NCBI RefSeq assembly: GCF_036014015.1 | Contig: NZ_CP107905.1 | Location: 6,076,001-6,140,000 of the forward strand | Source: Streptomyces sp. NBC_00457 | Lineage (GTDB): Bacteria > Actinomycetota > Actinomycetes > Streptomycetales > Streptomycetaceae | Direction of reading: 5' to 3' | DNA length: 64,000 nt | Shown here: one piece after another, positions 1 through 9,147 of the stretch | Layout of the letters: each line of letters starts with the position of its first letter | Numbering within the stretch: the stretch's first letter is position 1 | Translations under genes and position numbers: made by a program | Notes under the pieces: model-generated | What the model saw: only the letters and a program-made list of their open reading frames with translations | Database searches by the model: none | What the model was told of the DNA's origin: nothing

Positions 1-1
1 G

Positions 2-1927
2 CGTGCGGAGACGATCGTGCGGGCCGCCGACGTCGTGGACGCGGTGGTCGTGACCGACCCGGCCGATCAGCGCGCCCTGTGGCGCATCCGCGAGGACGCC
101 AGCGGTACGGCCACCCGGATGCCGGACGGCAGCGAGGCCTGGCCGGGCTGGGAGGACTGCGCGGTGCCGCCGGCCCGGCTGGGCGCGTATTTGCGGGACT
201 TCAGGGGGCTGCTGGGCGAGCATGGGCTGCGCGGGACGCCGTATGGCCATTTCGGGGACGGCTGTATCCACGTCCGTATCGACTTCGATCTCCTCTCCGA
301 TGCGGGGATCGGCCGCTTCCGGCGCTTCTCGGAGGAGCTGGCCGAGATCGTCGTGGCGCACGGTGGTTCGCTGTCGGGGGAGCACGGGGACGGGCAGGCG
401 CGGGCGGAGCTGCTGCCGAAGATGTACGGCGAGGAGATGGTGGGGCTCTTCGAGCGGGCGAAGGGGGTCTGGGACCCGGACGACCTGCTCAACCCCGGGA
501 TGCTGGTGCGCCCGGCGCCGCTGGACTCCAACCTCCGCTTCTCCGTCCTGCCGCGCAAACCGGTGGACGTCGTGTTCGGCTACCCGTCCGACGGTGGCGA
601 CTTCTCGGCGGCGGTACGGCGGTGCGTGGGGGTCGCCAAATGCCGTACGACATCGGCGTCCGGGTCCGCCGTCATGTGCCCGTCCTTCCGCGTGACCGGC
701 AAGGAACAGCACTCCACGCGCGGGCGTGCCCGGCTGCTGCACGAGATGCTGGCGGGCGAGCTGGTGACCGACGGCTGGCGCTCCGAGGAGGTCCGGGACG
801 CGCTGGATCTGTGCCTGTCCTGCAAGGGATGCCGGTCGGACTGTCCGGTCGAGGTGGACATGGCCACGTACAAGGCGGAGTTCCTGCACCACCACTACGC
901 GGGGCGGCGTCGCCCGGCCGCGCACTACAGCATGGGGTGGCTGCCGGTGTGGCTGCGGACGGTGGCGCGTACGCGCACGGCATGGCTGGTCAATGCCCTT
1001 GCTTCCCTGCGGCCGTTGGCCCGGATCGCGAAACGGCTGGGCGGGCTCGCGCCCGAACGGGAGATTCCGCGGCTGGCGACGGAGACGTTCAGCCGGTGGT
1101 GGGGGCGGCGGGTCGAGGAGCGGGCCGGACGGATCCTGAGGCCCGTACGGGAAGGGGACGCCTCCTTCGGCGACGGCCTCCACACGGTCGCCCTGCTCTG
1201 GCCGGACACCTTCACCGAGCATCTGTCGCCGACGGTGGGACAGGCGGCCGTACGGGTCCTGGAGGCGGCGGGGATCTCGGCGGTGCCGCCGCCGACGAGG
1301 ACGATGGCGGGGCGCAGGGGGCGGGTCTGCTGCGGGCTGACGTATGTGTCGACGGGCCAACTGGACCGGGCGCGGCGAATGTTGGGCCGTACGCTCGACC
1401 TCCTGGAGCCGTTGCTGGACCGGCCGGTACCGGTCATCGTCCTGGAACCCAGCTGCGCGGCAGCCCTGCGCACCGACGTCCCGGAACTCCTCCCCGACGA
1501 CCCCCGCGCCCGCCGCCTCGCCGACCGCGTCCTGACCTTCGCGGAGGCGCTGGAGCAGCTGGCGCCCGACTGGACGCCGCCCCGCGTGGACCGTCCGGTG
1601 GTCGGGCAGACCCATTGCCACCAGCACGCGGTGCTGGGTGACGCGGCGGATCGGCGGTTGCGTCAATTGGCTGGCTTGGAGGGTGAGTTGAGCGGAGGCT
1701 GTTGCGGTCTCGCTGGCAACTTCGGCTTCGAGAAGGGGCACTTCGGGGTGTCGGTGGCGTGCGCGGAGGAGCAGTTGGTGCCGGCGGTGCGGGACGCGGG
1801 CGAGGGGGCGGTGGTACTGGCCGACGGCTTCTCCTGCCGGACGCAGTTGGGGGAGGTGGCGGGGGTCCGGGGGAGGCATGTGGCGGAGGTGCTGGCGGAG
1901 GTGCTGGCGGAGGGGCTGGGCGCCTGA
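2..1927 (+). CDS. FAD-linked oxidase / Fe-S (CCG domain) oxidoreductase, 5'-truncated
   Basis: The reading frame is open from the first bases, so the N-terminal FAD-binding PP-loop domain lies outside the window. What remains is the C-terminal half of an FAD-linked oxidase domain (GDGCIHVRID and SGEHGDGQAR, typical of D-lactate/glycolate dehydrogenases), then a ferredoxin-like segment with cysteine clusters including CLSCKGCRSDCP, then two CCG motifs (CCGLTY, and GGCCGLAGNFGFEK near the end) of the heterodisulfide-reductase type. This is the one-chain GlcD-GlcF-like fusion common in actinobacteria, probably oxidising a 2-hydroxy acid and passing electrons to the respiratory chain. The substrate cannot be told from sequence. 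It ends 190 bp before a transporter that appears to have its own promoter. Confidence 0.85.
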   Translation, partial: RAETIVRAADVVDAVVVTDPADQRALWRIREDASGTATRMPDGSEAWPGWEDCAVPPARLGAYLRDFRGLLGEHGLRGTPYGHFGDGCIHVRIDFDLLSDAGIGRFRRFSEELAEIVVAHGGSLSGEHGDGQARAELLPKMYGEEMVGLFERAKGVWDPDDLLNPGMLVRPAPLDSNLRFSVLPRKPVDVVFGYPSDGGDFSAAVRRCVGVAKCRTTSASGSAVMCPSFRVTGKEQHSTRGRARLLHEMLAGELVTDGWRSEEVRDALDLCLSCKGCRSDCPVEVDMATYKAEFLHHHYAGRRRPAAHYSMGWLPVWLRTVARTRTAWLVNALASLRPLARIAKRLGGLAPEREIPRLATETFSRWWGRRVEERAGRILRPVREGDASFGDGLHTVALLWPDTFTEHLSPTVGQAAVRVLEAAGISAVPPPTRTMAGRRGRVCCGLTYVSTGQLDRARRMLGRTLDLLEPLLDRPVPVIVLEPSCAAALRTDVPELLPDDPRARRLADRVLTFAEALEQLAPDWTPPRVDRPVVGQTHCHQHAVLGDAADRRLRQLAGLEGELSGGCCGLAGNFGFEKGHFGVSVACAEEQLVPAVRDAGEGAVVLADGFSCRTQLGEVAGVRGRHVAEVLAEVLAEGLGA

Positions 1928-2021
1928 TCCGGACCACGCCGACGCTCCGCAGGCCCTGACACGCGCCGCTCAGCCTCGCACGGGTCGCGCGTCTCGTCAT
2001 GAAAGACAGTGGCATAACGAG

Positions 2022-2050
2022 TTCACACGCCTGACGAAGTCCACTACCCT
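2022..2050 (+). promoter_or_regulatory. candidate promoter for the EamA transporter
   Basis: TTCACA at 2022-2027 and TACCCT at 2045-2050 are separated by 17 bp and lie about 70 bp before the GTG start at 2118. This fits a vegetative Streptomyces promoter only moderately well. Confidence 0.35.
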
Positions 2051-2117
2051 GGACTGAGCAGTGCATCATGCTGAACGAAATGACGAACGAACCCTGAGCT
2101 GACCTCTGGAAGGCCCC

Positions 2118-3077
2118 GTGAGCACCCCCAGCGCCGCCGCCCCGTCCGACCCGACCTCGGTTGCCGCTCCCATGACGGATCATGGGCCCGCTCCGGCGGG
2201 TGCCCCGCGCCGCTGGGGTTCCCTGGGCTCCATCGGCCTGGTGCTGTCCGCGGGCATCTCCGTGCAGTTCGGCGGCGCCCTCGCGGCGAGCCTGATGCCG
2301 CGGGCCGGGGCGTCCGGGGTGGTGACCCTGCGGCTGGTGGCCGCCGCGCTGGTCCTGCTCGTCGTCTGCAGGCCGCGGCTGCGCGGGTACACGCGTGCGG
2401 ACTGGGGCACGGTCGTCGTCTTCGGCATCACGATGGCCGGGATGAACGGGCTCTTCTACCAGTCCATCGACCGCATCCCCCTGGGCCCGGCGGTCGCCCT
2501 GGAAGTCCTGGGCCCCCTGGCGCTCTCGGTCGCCGCCTCCCGCCGGGCGGTCAACCTCGTCTGGGCGGCTCTCGCCCTCGCCGGTGTCTTCCTCCTCAGC
2601 GGCGGAGGCTTCGGCGGCCTCGACCCCGTCGGTGTCCTGTTCGCCCTGGGTGCCGGCGCCATGTGGGCGGCGTACATCGTCTTCAGCGCCCGTACGGGGC
2701 GCCGCTTCCCGCAGGCCGACGGGCTCGCCCTCGCCATGGTGGTCGCCGCGCTGGTGTTCCTCCCGCTGGGCATCGCCCAATCCGGCGCGAAGCTCCTCGA
2801 CCCCACGACGATCGCCCTCGGCTCGGCGGTGGCGGTCCTCTCCTCCGTCCTCCCCTACACCCTCGAACTCGTCGCCCTGCGCCGTCTCCCCGCCTCCACC
2901 TTCGCGATCATGATGAGCCTGGAACCGGCCATCGCCGCGACGGCGGGCTTCCTCATCCTCCACCAGGCCCTCTCCGCCACCGAGGCCGCCGCGATCGCCC
3001 TGGTCATCGCGGCCAGCATGGGGGCGGTACGGACGCAGGTGGGGCGGGGGAACGTGAAGGGGCTGGAGGCGCACTGA
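2118..3077 (+). CDS. EamA/DMT-family transporter (RhtA-like)
   Basis: A 319-residue integral membrane protein of the drug/metabolite transporter superfamily. After a polar N-terminus of about 40 residues it has ten hydrophobic segments arranged as two EamA repeats. Family features include the GPAVALEVLGPLAL segment and, in the second repeat, a late SLEPAIAATAGFLIL segment typical of RhtA/YdcZ-like exporters. Such proteins export amino acids or small metabolites across the cytoplasmic membrane; the substrate is not predictable. The GTG start at 2118 follows an AAGG-like ribosome site. It is a single gene between the oxidoreductase and the catabolic operon. Confidence 0.85.
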   Translation: MSTPSAAAPSDPTSVAAPMTDHGPAPAGAPRRWGSLGSIGLVLSAGISVQFGGALAASLMPRAGASGVVTLRLVAAALVLLVVCRPRLRGYTRADWGTVVVFGITMAGMNGLFYQSIDRIPLGPAVALEVLGPLALSVAASRRAVNLVWAALALAGVFLLSGGGFGGLDPVGVLFALGAGAMWAAYIVFSARTGRRFPQADGLALAMVVAALVFLPLGIAQSGAKLLDPTTIALGSAVAVLSSVLPYTLELVALRRLPASTFAIMMSLEPAIAATAGFLILHQALSATEAAAIALVIAASMGAVRTQVGRGNVKGLEAH

Positions 3078-3097
3078 CCTGGGGCTGTTCTGAGGCC

Positions 3098-3112
3098 GAC
3101 CCGAATCGGGTC
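3098..3112. promoter_or_regulatory. short inverted repeat GACCCG-N3-CGGGTC
   Basis: A perfect 6-bp inverted repeat between the EamA stop and the operon start, about 70 bp before the ATG at 3178. It could be a weak terminator for the transporter or a second operator half; the sequence does not decide. Confidence 0.3.
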
Positions 3113-3132
3113 TGAATCCGGCCGCTAACAAT

Positions 3133-3146
3133 GCAAGCACGCTTGC
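3133..3146. promoter_or_regulatory. candidate TetR operator GCAAGC-AC-GCTTGC
   Basis: A perfect 6+6 bp palindrome embedded in a longer imperfect one (AACAA before it, TTGTT after it). It sits just downstream of a TAACAAT -10-like element at 3126-3132 and 31 bp before the first gene of the carboxylase operon. The position overlaps the likely transcription start, as expected for repression. The TetR gene at the end of the same operon is the natural candidate to bind it, which would make the operon self-regulated and acyl-CoA inducible. Confidence 0.55.
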
Positions 3147-3177
3147 TTGTTTCTCGGCGCGCTGCCATCCTCGCCCC

Positions 3178-3972
3178 ATGGCCGACCCCACGCCCGTCAT
3201 CGACGATCTGTGCGCCGAGAGCGACGAACTCGACTCGCTCGTGGCCGAGTTGAGCCCGGAGCAGTGGAAGCTCGCGACCCCCGCCTCCGGCTGGACCGTC
3301 GCTCACCAGATCGCCCACCTCGCCTGGACCGACCACGCCGCCCTGCTGGCGGTGACCGATCAGGACGCCTTCTCCCGCGAGGTCGAGAAGGCGCTGGCCG
3401 CGCCCGGCGACTTCGTGGACAACGGGGCGGAGGAGGGTGCCGGGAAGCCGCCCGCGCGGCTGCTCGCGTACTGGCGCGCGGGACGTGAGGACCTGGCCGA
3501 CGCCCTGCGGACCGCCCCCGAAGGCGCCCGCTTCCCCTGGTACGGCCCGCCCATGTCCACCGCCTCCATGGCCACCGCCCGCCTCATGGAGACCTGGGCC
3601 CACGGCCTGGACGTGGCGGACGCACTCGGCGTGACCCGCACCCCCACCGACCGGCTGAGCCACATCGCCCGTCTCGGCGTCCGGACCCGCGACTACTCCT
3701 TCGGCGTGCACGGCCTGACCCCGCCCTTCGAGGAGTTCCGCGTCGAACTCGCCGCCCCTTCGGGTGAGTTGTGGGTCTACGGCCCCGAGAACGCCACCGA
3801 CCGCGTCACCGGCCCCGCCCTCGACTTCTGCCTCCTGGTCACCCAGCGCGCCCACCGCGTCGACCTCGCCGTACGGGCCGAGGGCCCCGACGCCGACCGC
3901 TGGCTGGACATCGCCCAAGCCTTCGCGGGCCCGCCCGGCACCGGACGCCCGCCGAAGGGAGCCGGGGCGTGA
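3178..3972 (+). CDS. TIGR03084-type MDMPI/DinB-fold metal-binding protein
   Basis: A 264-residue protein of the mycothiol-dependent maleylpyruvate isomerase N-terminal (DinB-like four-helix) fold. The metal-ligand pattern is visible: [17 protein letters not shown] supplies histidines, and a later [12 protein letters not shown] supplies the third. The family usually binds zinc or nickel and may act with mycothiol; this subgroup's reaction is unknown. It is the first gene of the operon, and its TGA overlaps the GTG of the AtuA-like gene by 4 bp, so it is translationally coupled. Its constant company with acyl-CoA carboxylases in Streptomyces suggests a step on a CoA thioester or its precursor (inference). 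Confidence 0.8.
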   Translation: MADPTPVIDDLCAESDELDSLVAELSPEQWKLATPASGWTVAHQIAHLAWTDHAALLAVTDQDAFSREVEKALAAPGDFVDNGAEEGAGKPPARLLAYWRAGREDLADALRTAPEGARFPWYGPPMSTASMATARLMETWAHGLDVADALGVTRTPTDRLSHIARLGVRTRDYSFGVHGLTPPFEEFRVELAAPSGELWVYGPENATDRVTGPALDFCLLVTQRAHRVDLAVRAEGPDADRWLDIAQAFAGPPGTGRPPKGAGA

Positions 3973-5636
3973 CCCTCCGTATCGGCAACGCCTCCGGCTT
4001 CTACGGCGACCGGTTCGACGCCCTGCGCGAGATGCTCACCGGCGGCGAACTCGACGTCCTCACCGGCGACTACCTCGCCGAACTGACCATGCTCATCCTG
4101 GGAAGGGACCGGCTGAAGGACCCGAGCGCCGGTTACGCCCGCACCTTCCTGCGCCAGCTCGAGGAATCCCTCGGTCTCGCCCACGAGCGGGGCGTCAAGC
4201 TCGTGACCAACGCGGGCGGCCTCAACCCCGCCGGACTCGCCGACCGCGTGAGGGACTTGGCCGACCGGCTCGGCATCCCCGTCCGCGTCGCCCACGTCGA
4301 GGGCGACGACCTCACCGCACAGCACCCCGGCAGCCTCGCCGCCCACGCCTACCTCGGCGGCTTCGGCATCGCGGCCTGTCTGCGGGAGGGCGCCGACATC
4401 GTGGTCACCGGGCGCGTGACGGACGCGGCGCTGGTCACCGGGCCCGCCGCCGCGCACTTCAGGTGGGGGCCCAGGGAGTACGACAGGCTGGCGGGGGCCG
4501 TCGTCGCCGGGCATGTGCTGGAGTGCGGGACGCAGGCGACCGGCGGGAACTACTCGTTCTTCCAGGAGGGGGACGTCCGACGCCCCGGCTTCCCCCTCGC
4601 CGAGCTCCACGAGGACGGCACGGCGGTCATCACCAAGCACCCCGGCACCGGCGGCTTCGTCGACGTCGGCACGGTGACCGCGCAGCTCCTGTACGAGACG
4701 GGCGGCGCCCGGTACGCCGGGCCGGACGTCACCGCCCGCCTCGACACGGTCCGCCTCACCCAGGACGGCCCCGACCGCGTCCGCATCGACGGCGTCCACG
4801 GCGAACCCCCGCCCCCCACCCTCAAGGTCGGCCTCAACCGGCTCGGCGGCTTCCGCAACGAGGTCGCCTTCGTGCTGACCGGGCTCGACATCGAGGCCAA
4901 GGCGGCCTTGGTGCGGCAGCAGATGGACCCCGTACTCGCCAAAGCCGCCGACGTCCGCTGGGACCTGGCCCGCACCGACCACCCCGACGCCGACACCGAG
5001 GAGACCGCGAGCGCGCTGCTGCGGCTCGTCGTACGGGACCCGGACCAGGAGGCCGTGGGGCGGGTGCTCAGCGGGGCCGCCATCGAGCTCGCGCTCGCGA
5101 GCTACCCCGGCTTCCATGTGCTCGCCCCACCTGGAAAGGGCGCCCCTTATGGGGTCTTCGAGGATGTGTACGTCCCCCATGGCGCCGTCCCCCATGTGGC
5201 GGTCCTCTATGACGGACGGCGGGTTCCTGTGGCACCGGCCCAGGACACCGTCGTACTCGAAGAAGTGCCGGAGCCGCCCCTGCCCGAGCCCCTCCCTCCG
5301 GGGCCCGTGCGCCGTGCTCCTCTCGGCCTCGTCGCCGGCGCCCGCAGCGGCGACAAGGGCGGGAACGCGAACGTCGGGGTGTGGGCGCGTACGGACGACG
5401 CCTGGCGGTGGCTGGCGCACGAGCTGACGGTGGACCGATTTCAGCAACTGATCCCGGAAAGCCGGCAGCTGACCGTCACCCGGCACCTCCTCCCCGGCCT
5501 CCGCGCCCTCAACTTCGTCGTCGAGGGCATCCTCGGCGCCGGCGTCGCCGCCCAGCACCGCTTCGACCCGCAGGCCAAAGCCCTCGGCGAATGGCTGCGC
5601 TCCCGCCACCTGGACATCCCGGAGGCCCTCCTGTGA
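3969..5636 (+). CDS. acyclic terpene utilization AtuA-like protein (DUF1446)
   Basis: A 555-residue protein starting [15 protein letters not shown] at a GTG that overlaps the upstream stop (GTGA). It has the long AtuA domain (about residues 1-360) followed by the C-terminal module with [18 protein letters not shown] near residue 460. In Pseudomonas, AtuA belongs to the citronellol/geraniol catabolic cluster beside geranyl-CoA carboxylase, but its reaction is not settled. Here too it sits directly before carboxylase beta and alpha subunits. It is probably cytoplasmic and acts on the same branched acyl-CoA intermediate. A longer in-frame opening extends upstream inside the previous gene, but the conserved N-terminus begins at this GTG. 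Confidence 0.85.
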   Translation: MTLRIGNASGFYGDRFDALREMLTGGELDVLTGDYLAELTMLILGRDRLKDPSAGYARTFLRQLEESLGLAHERGVKLVTNAGGLNPAGLADRVRDLADRLGIPVRVAHVEGDDLTAQHPGSLAAHAYLGGFGIAACLREGADIVVTGRVTDAALVTGPAAAHFRWGPREYDRLAGAVVAGHVLECGTQATGGNYSFFQEGDVRRPGFPLAELHEDGTAVITKHPGTGGFVDVGTVTAQLLYETGGARYAGPDVTARLDTVRLTQDGPDRVRIDGVHGEPPPPTLKVGLNRLGGFRNEVAFVLTGLDIEAKAALVRQQMDPVLAKAADVRWDLARTDHPDADTEETASALLRLVVRDPDQEAVGRVLSGAAIELALASYPGFHVLAPPGKGAPYGVFEDVYVPHGAVPHVAVLYDGRRVPVAPAQDTVVLEEVPEPPLPEPLPPGPVRRAPLGLVAGARSGDKGGNANVGVWARTDDAWRWLAHELTVDRFQQLIPESRQLTVTRHLLPGLRALNFVVEGILGAGVAAQHRFDPQAKALGEWLRSRHLDIPEALL

Positions 5637-7231
5637 CGGTTCTCAGCACGGCCCTCGACCTCGACGGCGCGGACTACCGGGCGAACCGCGAGACCATGCT
5701 CGCCAAGCTCGCCGACCTGGACGCCGAGCACGCGAAGGCGCTCGCCGGGGGCGGCCCGAAGTACGTCGAACGGCATCGCAAACGCGGCAAACTCCTCGCC
5801 CGCGAACGCATCGAGCTGCTCCTCGACCCCGACACGCCCTTCCTGGAGCTGTCGCCGCTGGCCGCCTGGGGCAGCGACTACACGGTCGGCGCCTCCCTCG
5901 TCACCGGCATCGGGGTCGTCGAGGGCGTGGAGTGCCTGATCACCGCCAACGACCCGACCGTGCGCGGGGGCGCCAGCAACCCCTGGAGCCTGAAGAAGGC
6001 CCTGCGCGCGAACGACATCGCGCTCGCCAACCGGCTGCCGTGCATCAACCTCGTCGAGTCCGGCGGCGCCGATCTCCCGTCCCAGAAGGAGATCTTCATC
6101 CCGGGCGGAGCCATCTTCCGCGACCTCACCCGGCTCTCCGCCGCCGGAATCCCGACCCTCGCCGTCGTCTTCGGGAACTCGACCGCGGGCGGCGCGTACG
6201 TCCCCGGCATGTCCGACCACGTGATCATGGTCAAGGAGCGCGCGAAAGTGTTCCTCGGCGGCCCGCCCCTGGTGAAGATGGCCACTGGCGAGGAGAGCGA
6301 CGACGAGTCCCTGGGCGGCGCCGAGATGCACGCGCGCGTGTCGGGTCTCGCGGACTACTTCGCCGTGGACGAGCAGGACGCGCTCCGGCAGGCGCGACGC
6401 GTCGTCGCCCGGCTCAACCACCGCAAGACGTACGGCGATCCGGGCCCGGCCGAGCCGCCGAAGTACGACGCGGACGAGCTGCTGGGCATCGTCCCCGGCG
6501 ACCTGCGCACCCCCTTCGACCCGCGCGAGGTGATCGCCCGGATCGTCGACGCCTCCGACTTCGACGAGTTCAAGCCGCTGTACGGGACCAGCCTCGTCAC
6601 CGGCTGGGCGACGCTCCACGGCTATCCCATCGGAGTGCTGGCCAACGCCCAAGGGGTCCTCTTCAGCGAGGAGTCCCAGAAGGCCGCCCAGTTCATCCAG
6701 CTCGCCAACCAGCGCGACATCCCGCTGCTGTTCCTGCACAACACCACCGGCTACATGGTCGGCAAGGAGTACGAGCAGGGCGGCATCATCAAGCACGGCG
6801 CGATGATGATCAACGCGGTCAGCAACTCGACGGTGCCGCATCTGTCCGTGCTCATGGGAGCCTCGTACGGCGCCGGGCACTACGGCATGTGCGGCCGCGC
6901 CTACGACCCCCGCTTCCTCTTCGCCTGGCCCAGCGCCAAGTCCGCCGTCATGGGCCCGCAGCAGCTCGCCGGCGTGCTGTCGATCGTCGCCCGCCAGTCG
7001 GCCGCCGCGAAGGGACAGCCGTACGACGAAGAGGGCGACGCGGCGCTGCGGGCGATGGTGGAGCAGCAGATCGAGTCCGAGTCCCTGCCCATGTTCCTGT
7101 CCGGGCGGCTGTACGACGACGGCGTCATCGACCCGCGCGACACCCGCACCGTCCTCGGCCTGTGCCTGTCGGCCGTCCACACCGCCCCCTACGAGGGCGC
7201 GCGCGGTGGCTTCGGCGTCTTCCGGATGTGA
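5633..7231 (+). CDS. acyl-CoA carboxylase beta (carboxyltransferase) subunit
   Basis: A 532-residue carboxyltransferase subunit, starting at a GTG overlapping the AtuA stop. It has the two crotonase-like halves expected: the N-terminal half with acyl-CoA contacts (NDPTVRGGASNPWSLKK, GNSTAGGAYVPGMSD) and the C-terminal half with carboxybiotin contacts (GVLANAQGVLFSEESQKAAQFIQ, GASYGAGHYGMCGRAYDPRF). It transfers CO2 from biotin to an acyl-CoA. Its resemblance is to methylcrotonyl-/geranyl-CoA carboxylase beta chains (LiuB/AtuC type) rather than PccB. It functions with the alpha chain encoded 17 bp downstream. Substrate (3-methylcrotonyl-, geranyl- or another branched enoyl-CoA) is inferred, not shown. 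Confidence 0.92.
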   Translation: MTVLSTALDLDGADYRANRETMLAKLADLDAEHAKALAGGGPKYVERHRKRGKLLARERIELLLDPDTPFLELSPLAAWGSDYTVGASLVTGIGVVEGVECLITANDPTVRGGASNPWSLKKALRANDIALANRLPCINLVESGGADLPSQKEIFIPGGAIFRDLTRLSAAGIPTLAVVFGNSTAGGAYVPGMSDHVIMVKERAKVFLGGPPLVKMATGEESDDESLGGAEMHARVSGLADYFAVDEQDALRQARRVVARLNHRKTYGDPGPAEPPKYDADELLGIVPGDLRTPFDPREVIARIVDASDFDEFKPLYGTSLVTGWATLHGYPIGVLANAQGVLFSEESQKAAQFIQLANQRDIPLLFLHNTTGYMVGKEYEQGGIIKHGAMMINAVSNSTVPHLSVLMGASYGAGHYGMCGRAYDPRFLFAWPSAKSAVMGPQQLAGVLSIVARQSAAAKGQPYDEEGDAALRAMVEQQIESESLPMFLSGRLYDDGVIDPRDTRTVLGLCLSAVHTAPYEGARGGFGVFRM

Positions 7232-7248
7232 CGGATATGAGGGATCAC

Positions 7249-9090
7249 ATGATTGGGACTGTGCTCGTCGCCAACCGGGGCGAGATCGCCTGCCGGGTCT
7301 TCCGCACCTGCCGTGAGTTGGGAATCCGGACCGTCGCCGTGCATTCCGACGCCGACGAAAACGCCCTCCACGCGCGCGTGGCCGACACGGCGGTACGGCT
7401 GCCGGGGGCGGCGCCCTCCGACACGTATCTGCGCGGCGACCTGATCGTGAAGGCCGCACTCGCGGCAGGCGCGGACGCCGTGCACCCCGGCTACGGCTTC
7501 CTCTCCGAGAACCCCGGCTTCGCCCGCGCGGTCATCGACGCGGGCCTCACCTGGATCGGCCCGCCCCCGGAAGCGATCGAGGCGATGGCGTCCAAGACGC
7601 GCGCCAAGGAACTCATGGGCATGGCGCCCCTGCACGAGGTCACCGAGGCGGACCTGCCCGTGCTGGTGAAGGCGGCGGCGGGCGGCGGGGGCCGCGGCAT
7701 GCGTGTGGTCCGCAGCCTCGAGGACCTGCCCGCGCAGTTGGAGGGCGCCCGCGCCGAGGCCCACAGCGCCTTCGGCGACGGCGAAGTCTTCATCGAGCCC
7801 TACGTGGAGGACGGCCGGCACGTCGAGGTGCAGATCCTCGCCGACACACACGGCACCGTGTGGGCGCTCGGCACCCGCGACTGCTCCCTCCAACGACGCC
7901 ACCAGAAGGTGATCGAGGAGGCCCCGGCACCGGGTTTGAAACCCGAACTGACCAACTCCTTGTACGAGATGGCCGTACGCGCCGCCCGAGCCGTCGACTA
8001 CGTGGGCGCCGGCACCGTCGAGTTCCTCGTCGCCGCCGACACACCGCACTTCCTGGAGATGAACACCCGCCTCCAGGTCGAACACCCCGTCACGGAAGCC
8101 GTGTACGGCATCGACCTCGTCGCCCTCCAACTCCGCGTCGCCGAAGGCCACGCCCTCGACACCGACCCCCCACGCGCGCGTGGCCACGCCGTCGAAGCCC
8201 GCCTGTACGCCGAGGACCCGGCCCGCGACTGGGCCCCGCAGACCGGCACCCTGCACCGCCTCGCCGTCCCCGACGGCATCCGCCTGGACACCGGCTACAC
8301 CGACGGCGACACCATCGGCGTCCACTACGACCCCATGCTCGCCAAGGCCGTCGCCCACGCCCCCACGCGCGCGGAGGCCATCCGCACACTCGCCGGCGCC
8401 CTCGAACGCGCCGCCGTCCACGGCCCACCCACCAACCGCGACCTCCTCGTCCGCTCCCTGCGGCACAAGGAGTTCACCACCGCCCGCATGGACACCGGGT
8501 TCTACGACCGCCACCTCCCCGAACTCACCACCCCCACCCCCGACCCCCACGCCCCCCTCGCCGCAGCCCTCGCCGACGCCCACGGCGCCTCCCGCTTCGG
8601 CGGCTGGCGCAACGTGCCCTCCCAGCCCCACACCAAGCGGTACGAGATGGCAGGCGAGGAACACGAGGTCCACTACCGGCACGCGCGCGTGGGCCTGGAG
8701 GCGGACGGCGTACGCGTCGTCCACGCCGACGCGCGTCTGGTCGTACTCGAAACGGACGGCGTACAGCGCAAGTTCGAGGTGACGCGCTACGGCGACGACA
8801 TCTTCGTCAACACCACCGCCCTCAAGGCCCTGCCCCGCTTCCCCGACGCGACGACCCAGCACGCACCCGGGTCGCTTCTGGCCCCCATGCCGGGAACGGT
8901 GGTCCGCGTGGCGGACGGGCTGGCCGTAGGAGCGGCTGTACGGGCCGGAGAGCCGCTTCTGTGGCTGGAGGCGATGAAGATGGAACACCGCGTGTCCGCG
9001 CCGACGACAGGAACGCTCAGCGCCTTGGACGTAGTACCTGGACAACAGGTAACGGTCGGCCAATTGCTGGCGGTAGTGCGAGAAACCTAA
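7249..9090 (+). CDS. acyl-CoA carboxylase alpha subunit (biotin carboxylase + BCCP)
   Basis: A 613-residue protein that carboxylates its own biotin with ATP and bicarbonate. Order: biotin carboxylase N-domain (TVLVANRGEIACRV), ATP-grasp (AAAGGGGRGMRVV; HQKVIEEAPAP; FLEMNTRLQVEHPVTE), BC C-domain, linker, and a C-terminal biotinyl domain with EAMKMEH, whose Lys is biotinylated. In-frame starts exist at 7228 (GTG overlapping the previous stop), 7237 and 7249; I chose the ATG at 7249 because GAGGG lies 5-10 bp upstream. The stretch between KELMG and the glycine-rich loop is shorter than in housekeeping AccA proteins. A REP-like repeat starts right at the stop codon. Confidence 0.92.
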   Translation: MIGTVLVANRGEIACRVFRTCRELGIRTVAVHSDADENALHARVADTAVRLPGAAPSDTYLRGDLIVKAALAAGADAVHPGYGFLSENPGFARAVIDAGLTWIGPPPEAIEAMASKTRAKELMGMAPLHEVTEADLPVLVKAAAGGGGRGMRVVRSLEDLPAQLEGARAEAHSAFGDGEVFIEPYVEDGRHVEVQILADTHGTVWALGTRDCSLQRRHQKVIEEAPAPGLKPELTNSLYEMAVRAARAVDYVGAGTVEFLVAADTPHFLEMNTRLQVEHPVTEAVYGIDLVALQLRVAEGHALDTDPPRARGHAVEARLYAEDPARDWAPQTGTLHRLAVPDGIRLDTGYTDGDTIGVHYDPMLAKAVAHAPTRAEAIRTLAGALERAAVHGPPTNRDLLVRSLRHKEFTTARMDTGFYDRHLPELTTPTPDPHAPLAAALADAHGASRFGGWRNVPSQPHTKRYEMAGEEHEVHYRHARVGLEADGVRVVHADARLVVLETDGVQRKFEVTRYGDDIFVNTTALKALPRFPDATTQHAPGSLLAPMPGTVVRVADGLAVGAAVRAGEPLLWLEAMKMEHRVSAPTTGTLSALDVVPGQQVTVGQLLAVVRET

Positions 9091-9135
9091 GGGGCGCGGG
9101 GAACTGCGCGACCAGCCACACACAACCCGCACCCG
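9090..9135. repeat. REP-like intergenic repeat, copy 1
   Basis: Contains the 22-bp core (9090-9111; GGGGCGCGGGGAACTGCGCG at its centre) that recurs identically five more times in the window, followed by the degenerate tail rich in CCACA and CCCGCA. It lies in the 57-bp gap between carboxylase alpha and the acyl-CoA dehydrogenase, inside the operon, starting at the stop codon. Confidence 0.85.
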
Positions 9136-9147
9136 GAAGGAGCCCTC

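Noticed and set aside
79..1641. Long open frames antisense or offset to the oxidoreductase
   Set aside because: GC-rich codon structure makes long open alternative frames; Arg/Ala/Gly-rich text without family motifs.
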